The position numbers and the translations under genes were made by a program. The notes under the pieces are model-generated. The model had not been told where the DNA came from and did no database searches. It saw only the letters and a program-made list of their open reading frames with translations. From Candidatus Thorarchaeota archaeon MP11T_1 (lineage in GTDB: Archaea; Asgardarchaeota; Thorarchaeia; Thorarchaeales; Thorarchaeaceae), in the NCBI GenBank assembly GCA_002825515.1, contig PJET01000006.1:1-59127 (forward strand): a DNA stretch of 59,127 nt, written 5' to 3'. Below are positions 24,575 to 33,369 of this stretch, piece by piece. The first letter of the stretch is position 1; the number at the start of each line of letters is the position of its first letter.

Positions 24575-25174
24575 TCACCGTGAAGCTAGTCGCACAGATT
24601 GATGGTCATCATGCTCAGGCCAGGAAGTTGGAGTTTCTTCTTCATAGATGTAGTCACGTAGGAAACTCCTAATGGATGGACCCGTTAAGGCTGTGATGAT
24701 AGAACCTACGGTTACCTGAATCCAGTTCAGTGTAGTTAATTCTGCAACCGCAGCCCATATCCCAACTAAGAATATCTCAGCAAAGAAGTAACCGAGCATC
24801 ATCACTAATGAGGCTGCAACAAGCCCCACCATATCTATCATTGTTAGTCGATTAATCATTCGTACCTTACGGCTGGCAAATCCTACAATCATTCCCTCAC
24901 ACCCCTTCACAAAAAATGTAATTGGCGCAAAATGGACATAGCCTAGAGCAATATCTCCCATTGCTGAACCAATCCCTCCTGCAAAGAAACCACCAAGAGG
25001 ACCAAGAAGTAGTCCACTAATCATAACGAGGGCATCGCCAAAATTCAGGAAACCGGTACTTGTTGGAAATGGAACAGCTATTATGATTGTAGCAACTGTA
25101 GTTAGAGCGGTCAGAACAACTAGAAGAGCCATGAATAGCGTTTTGCTGTGGGTTTTTGGTCTAAAGAGTTCCAA
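24575..25174 (-). CDS. ECF transporter S component
   Basis: 199 residues with about six membrane spans. The STGFLNFGDALVMISGLLLGPLGGFFAGGIGSAMGDIALGY stretch and the following HFAPITFFVKGCEGMIVGF segment are typical of vitamin-binding S components (HmpT/DUF1393-like). These capture a vitamin precursor and work with the shared EcfA/EcfT energising module, which is not in the window. The substrate cannot be named. ATG start, with GATGATGAG about 10 bases upstream. Its promoter region is shared with the divergent gene at 25262, only 87 bases away. Confidence 0.82.
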   Translation of the reverse strand: MELFRPKTHSKTLFMALLVVLTALTTVATIIIAVPFPTSTGFLNFGDALVMISGLLLGPLGGFFAGGIGSAMGDIALGYVHFAPITFFVKGCEGMIVGFASRKVRMINRLTMIDMVGLVAASLVMMLGYFFAEIFLVGIWAAVAELTTLNWIQVTVGSIITALTGPSIRSFLRDYIYEEETPTSWPEHDDHQSVRLASR

Positions 25175-25221
25175 TACTCATCATCCCCTTATTTACTTCA
25201 GCAAGTTTGGTTTTTGAAAAG

Positions 25222-25250
25222 TAATATATAATTTTGAGCCTATATATAGG
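25222..25250 (+). promoter_or_regulatory. TATA box and palindromic operator of the threonine-synthase/PadR gene
   Basis: A TATA element, AATATATAATT, lies at 25222-25232. A perfect 12-bp palindrome CCTATATATAGG lies at 25239-25250, directly before the ATG at 25262. The palindrome sits where initiation begins, so a dimeric DNA-binding protein there would block transcription. Autoregulation by the PadR-like domain of the downstream product is an inference. Confidence 0.55.
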
Positions 25251-25261
25251 TCCGATATATA

Positions 25262-26755
25262 ATGTCAAACCTGTTTAAGTTCAAATGCTCGAAATGCGGT
25301 CAAAATAACGAAACTGATTTGTATGCAGCAAGATGCCCGAAGTGTGGAGGAGTGCTAAGTGTAGAATACGATATTGAACTTGTAAAAGAAAGACTTGGGA
25401 AGAAGGGTTTTGGAGGGAGGGCTCCAGGAGTTTGGAAGTATCATGAATTACTTCCTATATTAGAAAAAGCTGACCTTGTTTCTCTTGGAGAGGGGGGGAC
25501 ATACCTACACAGATGTCATGGTCTAGCTGAAAAGCTAGGTTTGGATGAGCTCTATTTGAAAGATGAAACTACAAATCCAACAGGTTCGTTCATCGACAGA
25601 GGAACTGCAATAGAGGTCACTGTAGCAAGACAAAGAGGGTTCAATTCAGTCTGTTGTGGGACCACAGGGAATTTAGCAGTTTCACTTGTCGCATATGCTG
25701 CTAGAGCAGGTTTGGAAAGTAAAGTGTTCATTGGGCAAAGAGGCCATGTTGATTCTGGGAAACTCTATCAGATTCTAGCCTACGCAGCCCAGGTAGAAAT
25801 TGTGAAAAACCGAGAAGAGGCTCTTTCGCGAGCATGGCAAGAGAGAGGACAGAGTCATTGCGTAGTGCCAAGTAACCCACATTTTCTAGAAGGGGTTAAG
25901 ACAACGATCCTAGAAACCTGTGAGCAGTTAGACTGGAAAACACCTGATTGGGTAGTGTCTCCTATGGGAAATGGTGGACATATCTCAATGATATGGAAGG
26001 GACTTGTTGAACTAAGCGCACTTGATCAGATTCCAAAGCTCAATACCAGGTTAATTGGAGCGCAAGCAAAGGGATGTTCACCGATCGTAGAGGCATTCGA
26101 AAGAGGCAGCAAGAAAATCAATCCAGCTAGTCGTGTATCAACCGTTGCAGTAGATATCGGCGTTAGGAATCCAACTTATGGACACATGGCTCTTGAAGCT
26201 CTGGAAAAATCTCATGGATTGGCAGTATCTGTGACTGATAGAGAGATACTTGAGGCTGTAAAAGATATGGCTCGGTTGGAAGGGGTCTTTGCTGAGCCAG
26301 CTTCAGCAACAACAATAGCAGTGCTCCAAAAACTTGTAACCGATGGACAAATTGACAAGGCTGATAGAATAGTCTGTATTATTACAGGAATGGGATTAAA
26401 ATATCCAGAGATAACACGTTCATTTGTAAAAGGGAAAAGTGCTCTAGAGCATTTCCTGAGTCGTGTAGAGGGTCGTCGATTTACGACAAGCCTTGGACAG
26501 ACAAAAGTACGAATATTACAGATTCTTTCAAGAGGGGAGTCTTATGGTTATGCTATTTGGAAATCAATAGTAGATGACTACGGAGTGCAAATTAAAATTC
26601 CAAGTGTCTACCAACACATCTCAGAGCTGAAAAACAGTGGGCTCATTGTCCAGACAAGATCTGAGGAAACCTACAGAAAGACTTCCAGAAACTATTATGG
26701 TCTGACTGAGAAAGGACATCTAACACTTGACCAACTTGAGAAACTATCAGAGTAA
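25262..26755 (+). CDS. threonine-synthase-like protein lacking the PLP lysine, fused to a PadR-type winged helix
   Basis: 497 residues. A zinc ribbon (C9, C12, C25, C28) is followed by a fold-type II PLP domain (about 60-385): LYLKDETTNPTGSFIDRG, VCCGTTGNLAVSLVAYAARA, the glycine loop PMGNGGH and TGMGLKYP. In threonine synthases the PLP-binding lysine lies in SFKDRG. Here the codon is ATC, isoleucine 111, so the Schiff-base lysine is absent. Residues about 410-497 form a PadR-like winged helix (TKVRILQILSRGESYGYAIW, VYQHISELKNSGLIV, NYYGLTEKGHLTLDQL). The likely role is a regulator that senses an amino acid or PLP rather than an enzyme. The ATG lies almost on top of the promoter palindrome, so the message is nearly leaderless. 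Confidence 0.85.
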   Translation: MSNLFKFKCSKCGQNNETDLYAARCPKCGGVLSVEYDIELVKERLGKKGFGGRAPGVWKYHELLPILEKADLVSLGEGGTYLHRCHGLAEKLGLDELYLKDETTNPTGSFIDRGTAIEVTVARQRGFNSVCCGTTGNLAVSLVAYAARAGLESKVFIGQRGHVDSGKLYQILAYAAQVEIVKNREEALSRAWQERGQSHCVVPSNPHFLEGVKTTILETCEQLDWKTPDWVVSPMGNGGHISMIWKGLVELSALDQIPKLNTRLIGAQAKGCSPIVEAFERGSKKINPASRVSTVAVDIGVRNPTYGHMALEALEKSHGLAVSVTDREILEAVKDMARLEGVFAEPASATTIAVLQKLVTDGQIDKADRIVCIITGMGLKYPEITRSFVKGKSALEHFLSRVEGRRFTTSLGQTKVRILQILSRGESYGYAIWKSIVDDYGVQIKIPSVYQHISELKNSGLIVQTRSEETYRKTSRNYYGLTEKGHLTLDQLEKLSE

Positions 26756-26876
26756 TGATGTTTTGAAAAAGAGTCACACAATGTGTATAGGAGAAGTGTT
26801 TTAACATTTAGTACGCTAATAACCTTACAACGGTTCGGGTAATATTACCGGACCTGACAAATTGAGGTAGGGAACA

Positions 26877-27257
26877 ATGTCCAAAAAATGGATACAGAGT
26901 GATGATTGGAAAACTGAAAAACATGTACCTGTGATTGAAATAATAAAGGTTGAGGATGGAAAAGCTTTCGTCAAAGTGTCTGTTGGCAAAGAGATTGCAC
27001 ATCCCAACACAACAGCTCATCACATCAAATGGATGGATCTCTTCTTCTGGCCAGAAGGAGATAAGTTTCCAGTGGAAATCGGCTACGCAACCTTCGACCA
27101 CCACGGTGAGTCTGCTCAAGGGCCAGACACCAGTGGAATATATAGTGAACCCGTTTCTAAGTTTGTCTTCAAGACTGGAAAATCAGGAACTTTGATGGCT
27201 ACAGCTTACTGTAACATCCACGGCCTCTGGAAGAGCGAATCTGAACTTACGCTGTGA
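26877..27257 (+). CDS. sor: superoxide reductase (neelaredoxin type)
   Basis: 126 residues, the single-iron class. The iron ligands can be traced: H16 in EKHVPVIE, H42 in HPNTTAHH with H48, and C112 and H115 in YCNIHGLW. E14 and K15 of the lid are conserved. It reduces superoxide to peroxide without releasing oxygen, as expected in an anaerobe. The N-terminal desulforedoxin domain is absent. GAGGTAGG precedes the ATG. A T-run (27393-27400) lies about 135 bases after the stop. Rubrerythrin-like proteins elsewhere in the window would complete peroxide removal. Confidence 0.95.
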   Translation: MSKKWIQSDDWKTEKHVPVIEIIKVEDGKAFVKVSVGKEIAHPNTTAHHIKWMDLFFWPEGDKFPVEIGYATFDHHGESAQGPDTSGIYSEPVSKFVFKTGKSGTLMATAYCNIHGLWKSESELTL

Positions 27258-27436
27258 AGATGTTTTCATAGGTCAAGTTAGACTGGGCATACATAGGTAG
27301 TGCCCACCACCATTTTCTTTTCAATACCTTATCATTCAAAAGATTTGAAACCAGAGAATCTAATACCTAATCTAACTATATATACAAAAACTGTTTTTTT
27401 TGATTCTTGCAGCACTCCGTGCAGACTCATGTGTTT

Positions 27437-28039
27437 CTAATCATCAGATCGCATAATCCAACGGACCAACTCAGCAGTCATTTGATTTTCATCCATGAAT
27501 TGTGCTCTATACTCTGAACGTTTGAATGAAAGTAGGACATTCTGCATTCCTGGATCAAAACCTATGATTCTAACTGCTTTTTCAATTACATTTGGTCTAA
27601 ATGCGATTAATGTTAGGAATAAAGAGATTCCAAAAAGACCAATGAATAGAACAGGCCAAAGGCCGATTGGACGAGATCTTGAAATGCTATCACCAATGAG
27701 AAAGACACTAAAAATTACGAAAGCCATGAGCAAACCATCAACAATCAAACAGAGAGATTGGTATCTATCGGTACCATCATCAGGATTTGCATGATCCTCG
27801 CATACCTGGATTGGGAGAACTTTCATTTCAGATGATTTAGATTCACCTCTAAATCGTGTATAGGGACTATAGACATATTGCCAAGATCGTCGCAGGTATT
27901 GTTTCCCAGTTTTTACAACCTTCAGACGAACAACTTTCGTAGCTGGTGCACCACAGACTGGACACGTTTTAGGAAATCGTGCCTTTAGAAAATCAACTTT
28001 GACAAGTGGTTCATCAAAGTACTCTTTTCGAGGGCTCAA
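27437..28039 (-). CDS. membrane protein with N-terminal zinc-ribbon-like motif
   Basis: 200 residues. A single CPVCGAPA pair near residue 20, a VCEDHANPDDGTDRY segment with C and H near 90, then two adjacent membrane spans (about 105-125 and 130-150) and a basic cytosolic C-terminus. The C-x2-C...C-x2-H set may bind one zinc. Function unknown. It starts at a TTG behind GGAGATTTAGAGA. Two-span zinc-ribbon proteins of this kind are common in archaea, but the family is not clear to me. Confidence 0.65.
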   Translation of the reverse strand: MSPRKEYFDEPLVKVDFLKARFPKTCPVCGAPATKVVRLKVVKTGKQYLRRSWQYVYSPYTRFRGESKSSEMKVLPIQVCEDHANPDDGTDRYQSLCLIVDGLLMAFVIFSVFLIGDSISRSRPIGLWPVLFIGLFGISLFLTLIAFRPNVIEKAVRIIGFDPGMQNVLLSFKRSEYRAQFMDENQMTAELVRWIMRSDD

Positions 28040-28144
28040 TCTCTAAATCTCCATTGTATAGCTCTTAATCAAATGAGTAAAGAGTTTATCGAACAGTGCT
28101 TTTTATGGAACATCTTTATTTTCAGTGTTCTACAAGTGAAACTC

Positions 28145-28714
28145 ATGTATTATGGTGAGAAAGTGTTTCTCAGAGCACTTGAATTAGAAGACCTCGATGA
28201 CATTCTGAAGCACTGGAACAACCTAGAACTTCGTCAATATCTAAACAGTCAGATTCCTATGTCCAGACAAGCTGAACGTCAGTGGCTGGAACGTGCGACA
28301 AATTTGGATCCATGGCGAGATGGAGGAATGACTCTTGCTATTGAAGATAAGAAAACCAAAGTGTTTCTAGGTACTGTTAGTTTATTCACTATTTCCAAAC
28401 AGCACAAGGCAGCAGAGTTTGGAATCGCTATTCACAACCCCGAGAATCTTGGCAAAGGTTACGGTACGGATGCAACTCGTGTAATGCTCTGGGTAGCTTT
28501 CCACATTCTAGGTCTCAATAGTGTGTTCCTCAGAACATTTGATAGCAATCAACGTGCACAGAAAGCCTACGAGAGAGCAGGTTTCAAAAATGCAGGGGTG
28601 ATGAGGCAGGGGGCTTTTATCAAAGGCTCATTCCACGACACCATCATAATGGACATCCTCAAGGAAGAATTTCTCAAGGAATATCCTCCTGGCACTGAAG
28701 TTGGAAAACCCTAA
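28145..28714 (+). CDS. RimJ/RimL-type GNAT acetyltransferase
   Basis: About 189 residues. VFLRALELEDLDDILKHWNN is the usual RimJ/RimL start. AIHNPENLGKGYGTDATRVML is the acetyl-CoA loop, and VFLRTFDSNQRAQKAYERAG, then FKNAGVMRQGAF the C-terminal strand-helix. It probably acetylates protein N-termini or a small amine. The frame is open from an ATG at 28073, but the 24 extra residues are hydrophobic and outside the family, so the ATG at 28145 is preferred. Confidence 0.82.
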   Translation: MYYGEKVFLRALELEDLDDILKHWNNLELRQYLNSQIPMSRQAERQWLERATNLDPWRDGGMTLAIEDKKTKVFLGTVSLFTISKQHKAAEFGIAIHNPENLGKGYGTDATRVMLWVAFHILGLNSVFLRTFDSNQRAQKAYERAGFKNAGVMRQGAFIKGSFHDTIIMDILKEEFLKEYPPGTEVGKP

Positions 28715-28805
28715 TTTACTCAGCTGGTGAAACGCAACAATCAATAAGAGGAGGAGACGTCAAGCCGTCTAATTATCTTCACAACTTTGGAAGGAGACAA
28801 CACTG

Positions 28806-30809
28806 ATGCCGGAGTCAACCCTCCAAGATCGTTCAATCAATGCAATCCGATTCTTGTCCGCAGATGCTGTTCAAAAGGCCAATTCTGGACACCCGGGAAT
28901 GCCAATGGGCGCTGCTGCGATGGCATATACTCTATGGACTCGACATCTTCGTTTTAACCCAAAGAATCCAGACTGGTGGGATCGTGATCGTTTCATCCTC
29001 TCTGGAGGTCATGGATCGATGCTGCTCTATTCATTACTCTATCTGACTGGTTATGACATCAGCCTTGAGGATATTATGGACTTCAGGCAGTTGGGTTGTA
29101 AGACTCCGGGGCATCCTGAGAATTTCTGTACACCTGGTGTTGAAGTGACCACTGGACCACTTGGCCAAGGACTAGGAAATTCTGTGGGAATGGCAATTGC
29201 TGAAGCGCACCTAGCAGCAATTTTCAATAAAGCTGAAAATAAGATAATTGACCACTATATCTATGCCATCGTGACCGATGGTGACTTGATGGAAGGGTTA
29301 TCATCTGAAGCAGCATCTCTTGCAGGACATCTTCGTTTGGGAAAGTTAATCCTTCTATACGATGATAACCTCATCTCGATTGATGGAAGTACAGACCTTA
29401 CATTTACTGAAGATAGAGGTGCGAGGTTTGAGGCCTTTGGATGGCACATTCAACATGTGATAGATGGAAATGATGTGGATGCTATAGACAAGGCTATTGA
29501 AACTGCCAAGAGAGACCCTCGTCCATCGCTGATACTCTGCAAGACGCACATAGGGTATGGATTGCCAAACAAACAAGACACTGAGAAGGCACATGGTGAA
29601 CCAGCTGGTGAGGAGGAATTGGATGGTGCCAAGCGGAAACTTAGTTGGCCACTTGAACCAAAGTTCTATGTTCCTGATGATGTCTTAGAATACTATCGTA
29701 AGATAGGAGAAGAAGGTGCAGAAAAGGAAAGTGAGTGGAATAAACGATTTGAAGATTATCAGAAAATGTTTCCTGAGCTGGCTAATGAGCTTGAGAGAAG
29801 AATGAAAGGTCAGCTGGCAGAGGGATGGGATAGCAAATTACCTGTTTTTGATGTAGATGATGGTCCTCTTGCAACGCGAGTTGCCTCTGGAAAGGTCATC
29901 AATGCGCTTGCACTGAAGCTTCCAGAGTTGGTTGGAGGTTCAGCAGATCTGACTCCATCGAACAAGACATGGATCAACAATAGCCCATCATTCCAAGCGG
30001 ATTCACCTGAGGGACGGAATATTCACTATGGTGTTCGTGAGCATACTATGGGCGCAGCAGTTAATGGGATGGTGGCTCATGGAGGTTTTATCCCGTTTAG
30101 CGGAACATTTCTCATGTTCTCAGATTATATGCGACCATCGATTCGATTATCAGCTCTATCCAAACATAGAAGCATCTGGGTCTTTACCCATGACAGTATT
30201 GGTGTTGGAGAGGATGGACCGACTCATCAACCAGTAGAGCATTTGGCATCACTGAGATCTATTCCAGGACTTGTTGTGATTCGTCCTGGAGACGCCAATG
30301 AGGTAGTGGAAGCTTGGAGGGTGGCTATTGAAAGGAATCAAGGTCCAACCCTAATGGCATTCACAAGACAGAACATCCCAATCCTAAGTCGGAGTGAATA
30401 TGCACCAGCAATCGGTCTGAGGAGGGGTGCGTATGTACTTGCAGACTTGGGAGATAAACCTGAGATAATTCTTATGGCCACGGGATCAGAGGTGTCATTG
30501 ATTGTTCAAGCTGGAGAGAAGCTCCATAATGAGGGAATCAGTGTACGACTTGTTTCATTCCCAAGCTGGGAGTTATTTGAGAGTCAGAACCAAGATTATC
30601 GAGATTCCGTTCTATTGCCCAGTGTAAAGAAGCGGCTGGCTGTTGAAGCAGGGGTTTCACAAGGATGGAAGAAATGGGTAGGAGATGATGGTGACATCGT
30701 GTCAGTGGACAAATTTGGAAAATCAGCTCCTTCTAAGGTGATATTTGAAGCATACGGATTCACGGTAGAGAACATCCTTGATAGAGCGCAAAAATTGCTT
30801 AGAAAATGA
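28806..30809 (+). CDS. tkt: transketolase (full length)
   Basis: 667 residues, the full-length bacterial/eukaryotic form. The TPP domain has a [18 protein letters not shown] start, [17 protein letters not shown], and [20 protein letters not shown] (TPP motif). The pyrimidine domain has [34 protein letters not shown] and [22 protein letters not shown]-terminal domain follows from about 530. It exchanges two-carbon units in the pentose phosphate route. Many archaea encode transketolase as two half-size genes or lack it, so the intact form suggests bacterial ancestry. GGAAGGAG lies 7 bases before the ATG. Confidence 0.96.
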   Translation: MPESTLQDRSINAIRFLSADAVQKANSGHPGMPMGAAAMAYTLWTRHLRFNPKNPDWWDRDRFILSGGHGSMLLYSLLYLTGYDISLEDIMDFRQLGCKTPGHPENFCTPGVEVTTGPLGQGLGNSVGMAIAEAHLAAIFNKAENKIIDHYIYAIVTDGDLMEGLSSEAASLAGHLRLGKLILLYDDNLISIDGSTDLTFTEDRGARFEAFGWHIQHVIDGNDVDAIDKAIETAKRDPRPSLILCKTHIGYGLPNKQDTEKAHGEPAGEEELDGAKRKLSWPLEPKFYVPDDVLEYYRKIGEEGAEKESEWNKRFEDYQKMFPELANELERRMKGQLAEGWDSKLPVFDVDDGPLATRVASGKVINALALKLPELVGGSADLTPSNKTWINNSPSFQADSPEGRNIHYGVREHTMGAAVNGMVAHGGFIPFSGTFLMFSDYMRPSIRLSALSKHRSIWVFTHDSIGVGEDGPTHQPVEHLASLRSIPGLVVIRPGDANEVVEAWRVAIERNQGPTLMAFTRQNIPILSRSEYAPAIGLRRGAYVLADLGDKPEIILMATGSEVSLIVQAGEKLHNEGISVRLVSFPSWELFESQNQDYRDSVLLPSVKKRLAVEAGVSQGWKKWVGDDGDIVSVDKFGKSAPSKVIFEAYGFTVENILDRAQKLLRK

Positions 30810-30952
30810 TTAAGCCTTTCAAAGGATTTTAAGTGTTCATAAATCTTTAAACATGAGAATAAGAGGTTATGTGCTCTTTTTTTCCATGGTCGTCCCTTTT
30901 CTGTTCAAGACTCCCTATAAATACAAAATGCTGTGTTTATCTTGGTGATCCA

Positions 30953-31900
30953 ATGAACATCTACCAAAAAACATCACTTGCACTCTTTGCCCTCATGTTG
31001 ATAGGTATTGGAGTGCCACTTGCAGCCGCGCAGAGCACGGGAATTTTATACCAATATTCCGCTGGCATTGCGTCACTTGAAACAGATGACATAGCTGTCA
31101 AAGTCACAGGGAATGATCAAGCCCCACATTTTCATTGGTGGGACCCAAACAATCCGACTGTAGACTATCATGTCATGTTTGTCAGAATGTTTGAAGCGAA
31201 TGATACTGATTCTAATGGAATTTTTGACAATGGAACTGATATTATGATTGGTGCCCCATTTGTCCTGCCTACAACAGGTTGGGATTTCAGTGACTTTGAA
31301 ACTGTCGAAGAAGATGGAAACACTACTGAAGTGCATTTCAACTTCACGACTGAAGCCACCTTTGATCCTCGTCCAGAAGGCACAGGGACAGACTATGGGA
31401 ATCTGCCAAATCTACCTGAGTTCGATGTAGCGATTGAGGTCAGGGTACATATGTATCTTGAGAATCCAGGTGAGTTCAAATTCGACCTTGTAGTTGAAGG
31501 TTGGAGCTGGACCTATGAGGACTCTCTCCTAGTTCTCATGTTCACTGTGACTGAGAGTGCCCATGGACAATCTCATGGCGATACTGACCCATCGGGATTC
31601 CACCGAACAGGTACAACATTCCAGTTTGAGAACGGTTATTTCCAATACAACGAGACCGCTCTTGCGGCTAATAACACACTGCAGGTCAGAGCCAGCTATG
31701 GTGCTGCCTCAGGAGGTTACTCAGGTAATGCTGTCTACCTCTCCTTTGCGAACTTTGGCAACGAAACTCTAGAGTACGATCCAATACTTGGCGTTCTTTC
31801 CCCCGAACCAGGTCTTGTTCTTGATCCAATGACTCTTGGACTTGTAGCTGGAGCTGCAGTCATAATTATCCTGGCGGTCGTTCTTGTCAGGAGAAAGTAG
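30953..31900 (+). CDS. secreted, membrane-anchored beta-rich surface protein
   Basis: About 315 residues. A signal peptide (about 1-25, ending GVPLAAAQS), an extracellular domain rich in beta strands and N-x-S/T sequons, and a C-terminal span LGLVAGAAVIIILAVVLV with an RRK stop-transfer. DTDSNGIFDNGTD (around 90-100) resembles an EF-hand/dockerin calcium loop. No enzyme signature; a surface-layer or binding role is possible. CTATAAATAC (30914-30923) is a good TATA box, and GGTGATCC lies before the chosen ATG. A frame 28 codons longer exists but adds no signal-like sequence. A strong terminator follows. Confidence 0.8.
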   Translation: MNIYQKTSLALFALMLIGIGVPLAAAQSTGILYQYSAGIASLETDDIAVKVTGNDQAPHFHWWDPNNPTVDYHVMFVRMFEANDTDSNGIFDNGTDIMIGAPFVLPTTGWDFSDFETVEEDGNTTEVHFNFTTEATFDPRPEGTGTDYGNLPNLPEFDVAIEVRVHMYLENPGEFKFDLVVEGWSWTYEDSLLVLMFTVTESAHGQSHGDTDPSGFHRTGTTFQFENGYFQYNETALAANNTLQVRASYGAASGGYSGNAVYLSFANFGNETLEYDPILGVLSPEPGLVLDPMTLGLVAGAAVIIILAVVLVRRK

Positions 31901-31907
31901 TACATCA

Positions 31908-31943
31908 GAGGAAGCAGCCAGTCTGCTTCCTCAAACCTTTTTC
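31908..31943 (+). terminator. perfect hairpin terminator
   Basis: GAGGAAGCAG-ccagt-CTGCTTCCTC: ten perfect base pairs and a five-base loop, starting 7 bases after the stop of the surface protein, followed by CAAACCTTTTTCTCTTATTT. It is shaped like a bacterial intrinsic terminator and probably also ends the convergent transcript from 32270. Confidence 0.75.
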
Positions 31944-31967
31944 TCTTATTTCGACTTTATTAGAAAA

Positions 31968-32270
31968 TTAGTCCCTCCTTTTCAGCTCAAGTAATTTGAC
32001 CAACATCAAATAGTACTTGCGAATTGTCGCTTCAGCAACGCCAATTATGTCAGCCAATGACTGTTGAGTGATTCGATTCTCAGTTAGGATCGCAGCAACA
32101 TAGATTGCAGCCACTGTTATCCCATTAACATTCAGTTCAGTGAGAATCTCTTTCGTTTTCTCGTCATCCAAGATGGTTAAACATCTTGTATGAGTCTGCT
32201 CTGGAAGACCAAGTCCGATAAGAATTTGTTTCGCTGATTGCTTCATTGTTTCATAATTAAATTCGGTCAT
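31968..32270 (-). CDS. single-cyclin-fold TFIIB-like protein
   Basis: About 100 residues matching the second cyclin repeat of archaeal TFB: AKQILIGLGLPE, NVNGITVAAIYVAAILTENR, ITQQSLADIIGVAEATIRKYYLML. The helix-turn-helix that reads the BRE in TFB is therefore present. The zinc ribbon, B-finger and first cyclin repeat are all absent. The product could not recruit RNA polymerase as TFB does; it may be a DNA-binding regulator or a competitor of TFB. The ATG at 32270 follows GAGAGG. A longer frame begins at 32321. It is divergent from the flavin/MarR pair. Confidence 0.72.
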   Translation of the reverse strand: MTEFNYETMKQSAKQILIGLGLPEQTHTRCLTILDDEKTKEILTELNVNGITVAAIYVAAILTENRITQQSLADIIGVAEATIRKYYLMLVKLLELKRRD

Positions 32271-32366
32271 AGAAAAACCTCTCAGATTTTCTATATAATA
32301 TGCATGAAAAATGAAGGCCAAGTTTGCTAAATAAGGCGAGAGATTTCATAGACCAAAAAGCTTAAT

Positions 32367-32404
32367 TAGTTAGGTACCGAACTAGTTGATTAGGGCCCGA
32401 ACTA
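32367..32404 (+). promoter_or_regulatory. tandem palindromic operators
   Basis: Two 18-bp imperfect palindromes 20 bp apart: TAGTTAGGTACCGAACTA (32367-32384) and TGATTAGGGCCCGAACTA (32387-32404). They share the core TTAGGnnCCGAACTA and lie between a TTAATTA TATA-like box and the start codon. A MarR-type dimer could cover each. The regulator is likely the MarR encoded as the second gene of this unit. Confidence 0.65.
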
Positions 32405-32418
32405 ATAGGGGGTTGCCT

Positions 32419-32889
32419 GTGTTGGATGAGCAAGAAATTAAAAAAATGTGTCTTAATCTTCTAAATACTGGATGGCCAGCATATCTGACAACAATTGATG
32501 ATGAGGGATTTCCTCAAACGCGTGCAATGTTCAATCTAAGAAACAAGGAGAGGTTTCCCAAGCTCATCCCAATCTTTGATGAACACAGTTCAGACTTTAT
32601 GATTCTCTTTTCAACAAATACATCGTCAACAAAGATTACGGACATCAGGAGAAATAGTGCTGTTTCCGTTTATTATTGCAATCCTGAGAAGTGGCATGGC
32701 GTGATGTTTGGTGGAAATATTGAGATTGTTCAAGACTCTAGGTTGAAAAAATCAATTTGGCATGAAGGGTGGGAACGTTATTACCCTGAAGGTTATGATG
32801 ATCCGGACCATACTCTTCTGAAACTCATACCTACTAATGCTCGTGGATGGACTGGGAGTTCAACTTTCAAAATTAAATTAGGTGATTGA
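32419..32889 (+). CDS. pyridoxamine-phosphate-oxidase-like FMN-binding protein
   Basis: About 156 residues of the FMN-binding split barrel. LNTGWPAYLTTIDDEGFPQTRAMF, MILFSTNTSSTKITDIRRNS and VYYCNPEKWHGVMFGGNIEI are the family strands. Such proteins reduce or detoxify small molecules or bind flavin or F420. The GTG start sits 6 bases after AGGGGG; a TTG follows at 32422. A frame open from TTG 32386 would run through the operators and is unlikely. The gene is directly followed by the MarR gene. Confidence 0.8.
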   Translation: MLDEQEIKKMCLNLLNTGWPAYLTTIDDEGFPQTRAMFNLRNKERFPKLIPIFDEHSSDFMILFSTNTSSTKITDIRRNSAVSVYYCNPEKWHGVMFGGNIEIVQDSRLKKSIWHEGWERYYPEGYDDPDHTLLKLIPTNARGWTGSSTFKIKLGD

Positions 32890-32891
32890 AA

Positions 32892-33344
32892 ATGATGTCG
32901 CAACGAGAAGGTGGATTCTTGATTACCCAGATTCATCACCTGGGGAGAAGAGTGTTCGCCGAGCTACTGAAAAAACGCCATATTGAGATTGGTCCCGGAC
33001 AAGGTCGGATTCTGTTTTCACTCTGGAAAAAGGATGAAGTGCCTATCAATGTACTTGCCAAACGAACTCTGCTGCGAAAGTCAACATTGAGCGAGCTACT
33101 GGATAATCTTGAAGCTGCAGGATATATCAAGCGTGTTCAGTCGGAGGAGGATAAGAGAAAGACCTTGATTCGATTGACCGAGACATCTAGAAGTCTTGAA
33201 AGGATGTACATAGAGGTTTCTGTCGAAATGACAAATCTGTTCTACAAAGGATTCACACCTGAAGAAATAGACTTGTTTGAAAAGCACCTGCACAGAGTAT
33301 TGGATAACTTGGTTGACGTCGAATCAAGTGAAGTTGAAGAATAG
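32892..33344 (+). CDS. MarR-family regulator
   Basis: About 151 residues with a winged helix: ITQIHHLGRRVFAELLKKR, QGRILFSLWKKDEVPINVLA, KRTLLRKSTLSELLDNLEAA, GYIKRVQSEEDKRKTLIRLT. The DKR wing motif is conserved. The ATG lies two bases after the stop codon of the FMN protein gene. It is probably the autorepressor of the two-gene unit, binding the tandem palindromes upstream and released by a compound that the FMN protein handles. Confidence 0.88.
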   Translation: MMSQREGGFLITQIHHLGRRVFAELLKKRHIEIGPGQGRILFSLWKKDEVPINVLAKRTLLRKSTLSELLDNLEAAGYIKRVQSEEDKRKTLIRLTETSRSLERMYIEVSVEMTNLFYKGFTPEEIDLFEKHLHRVLDNLVDVESSEVEE

Positions 33345-33369
33345 GAAAGGGTCTATTAATGCGATTAAT

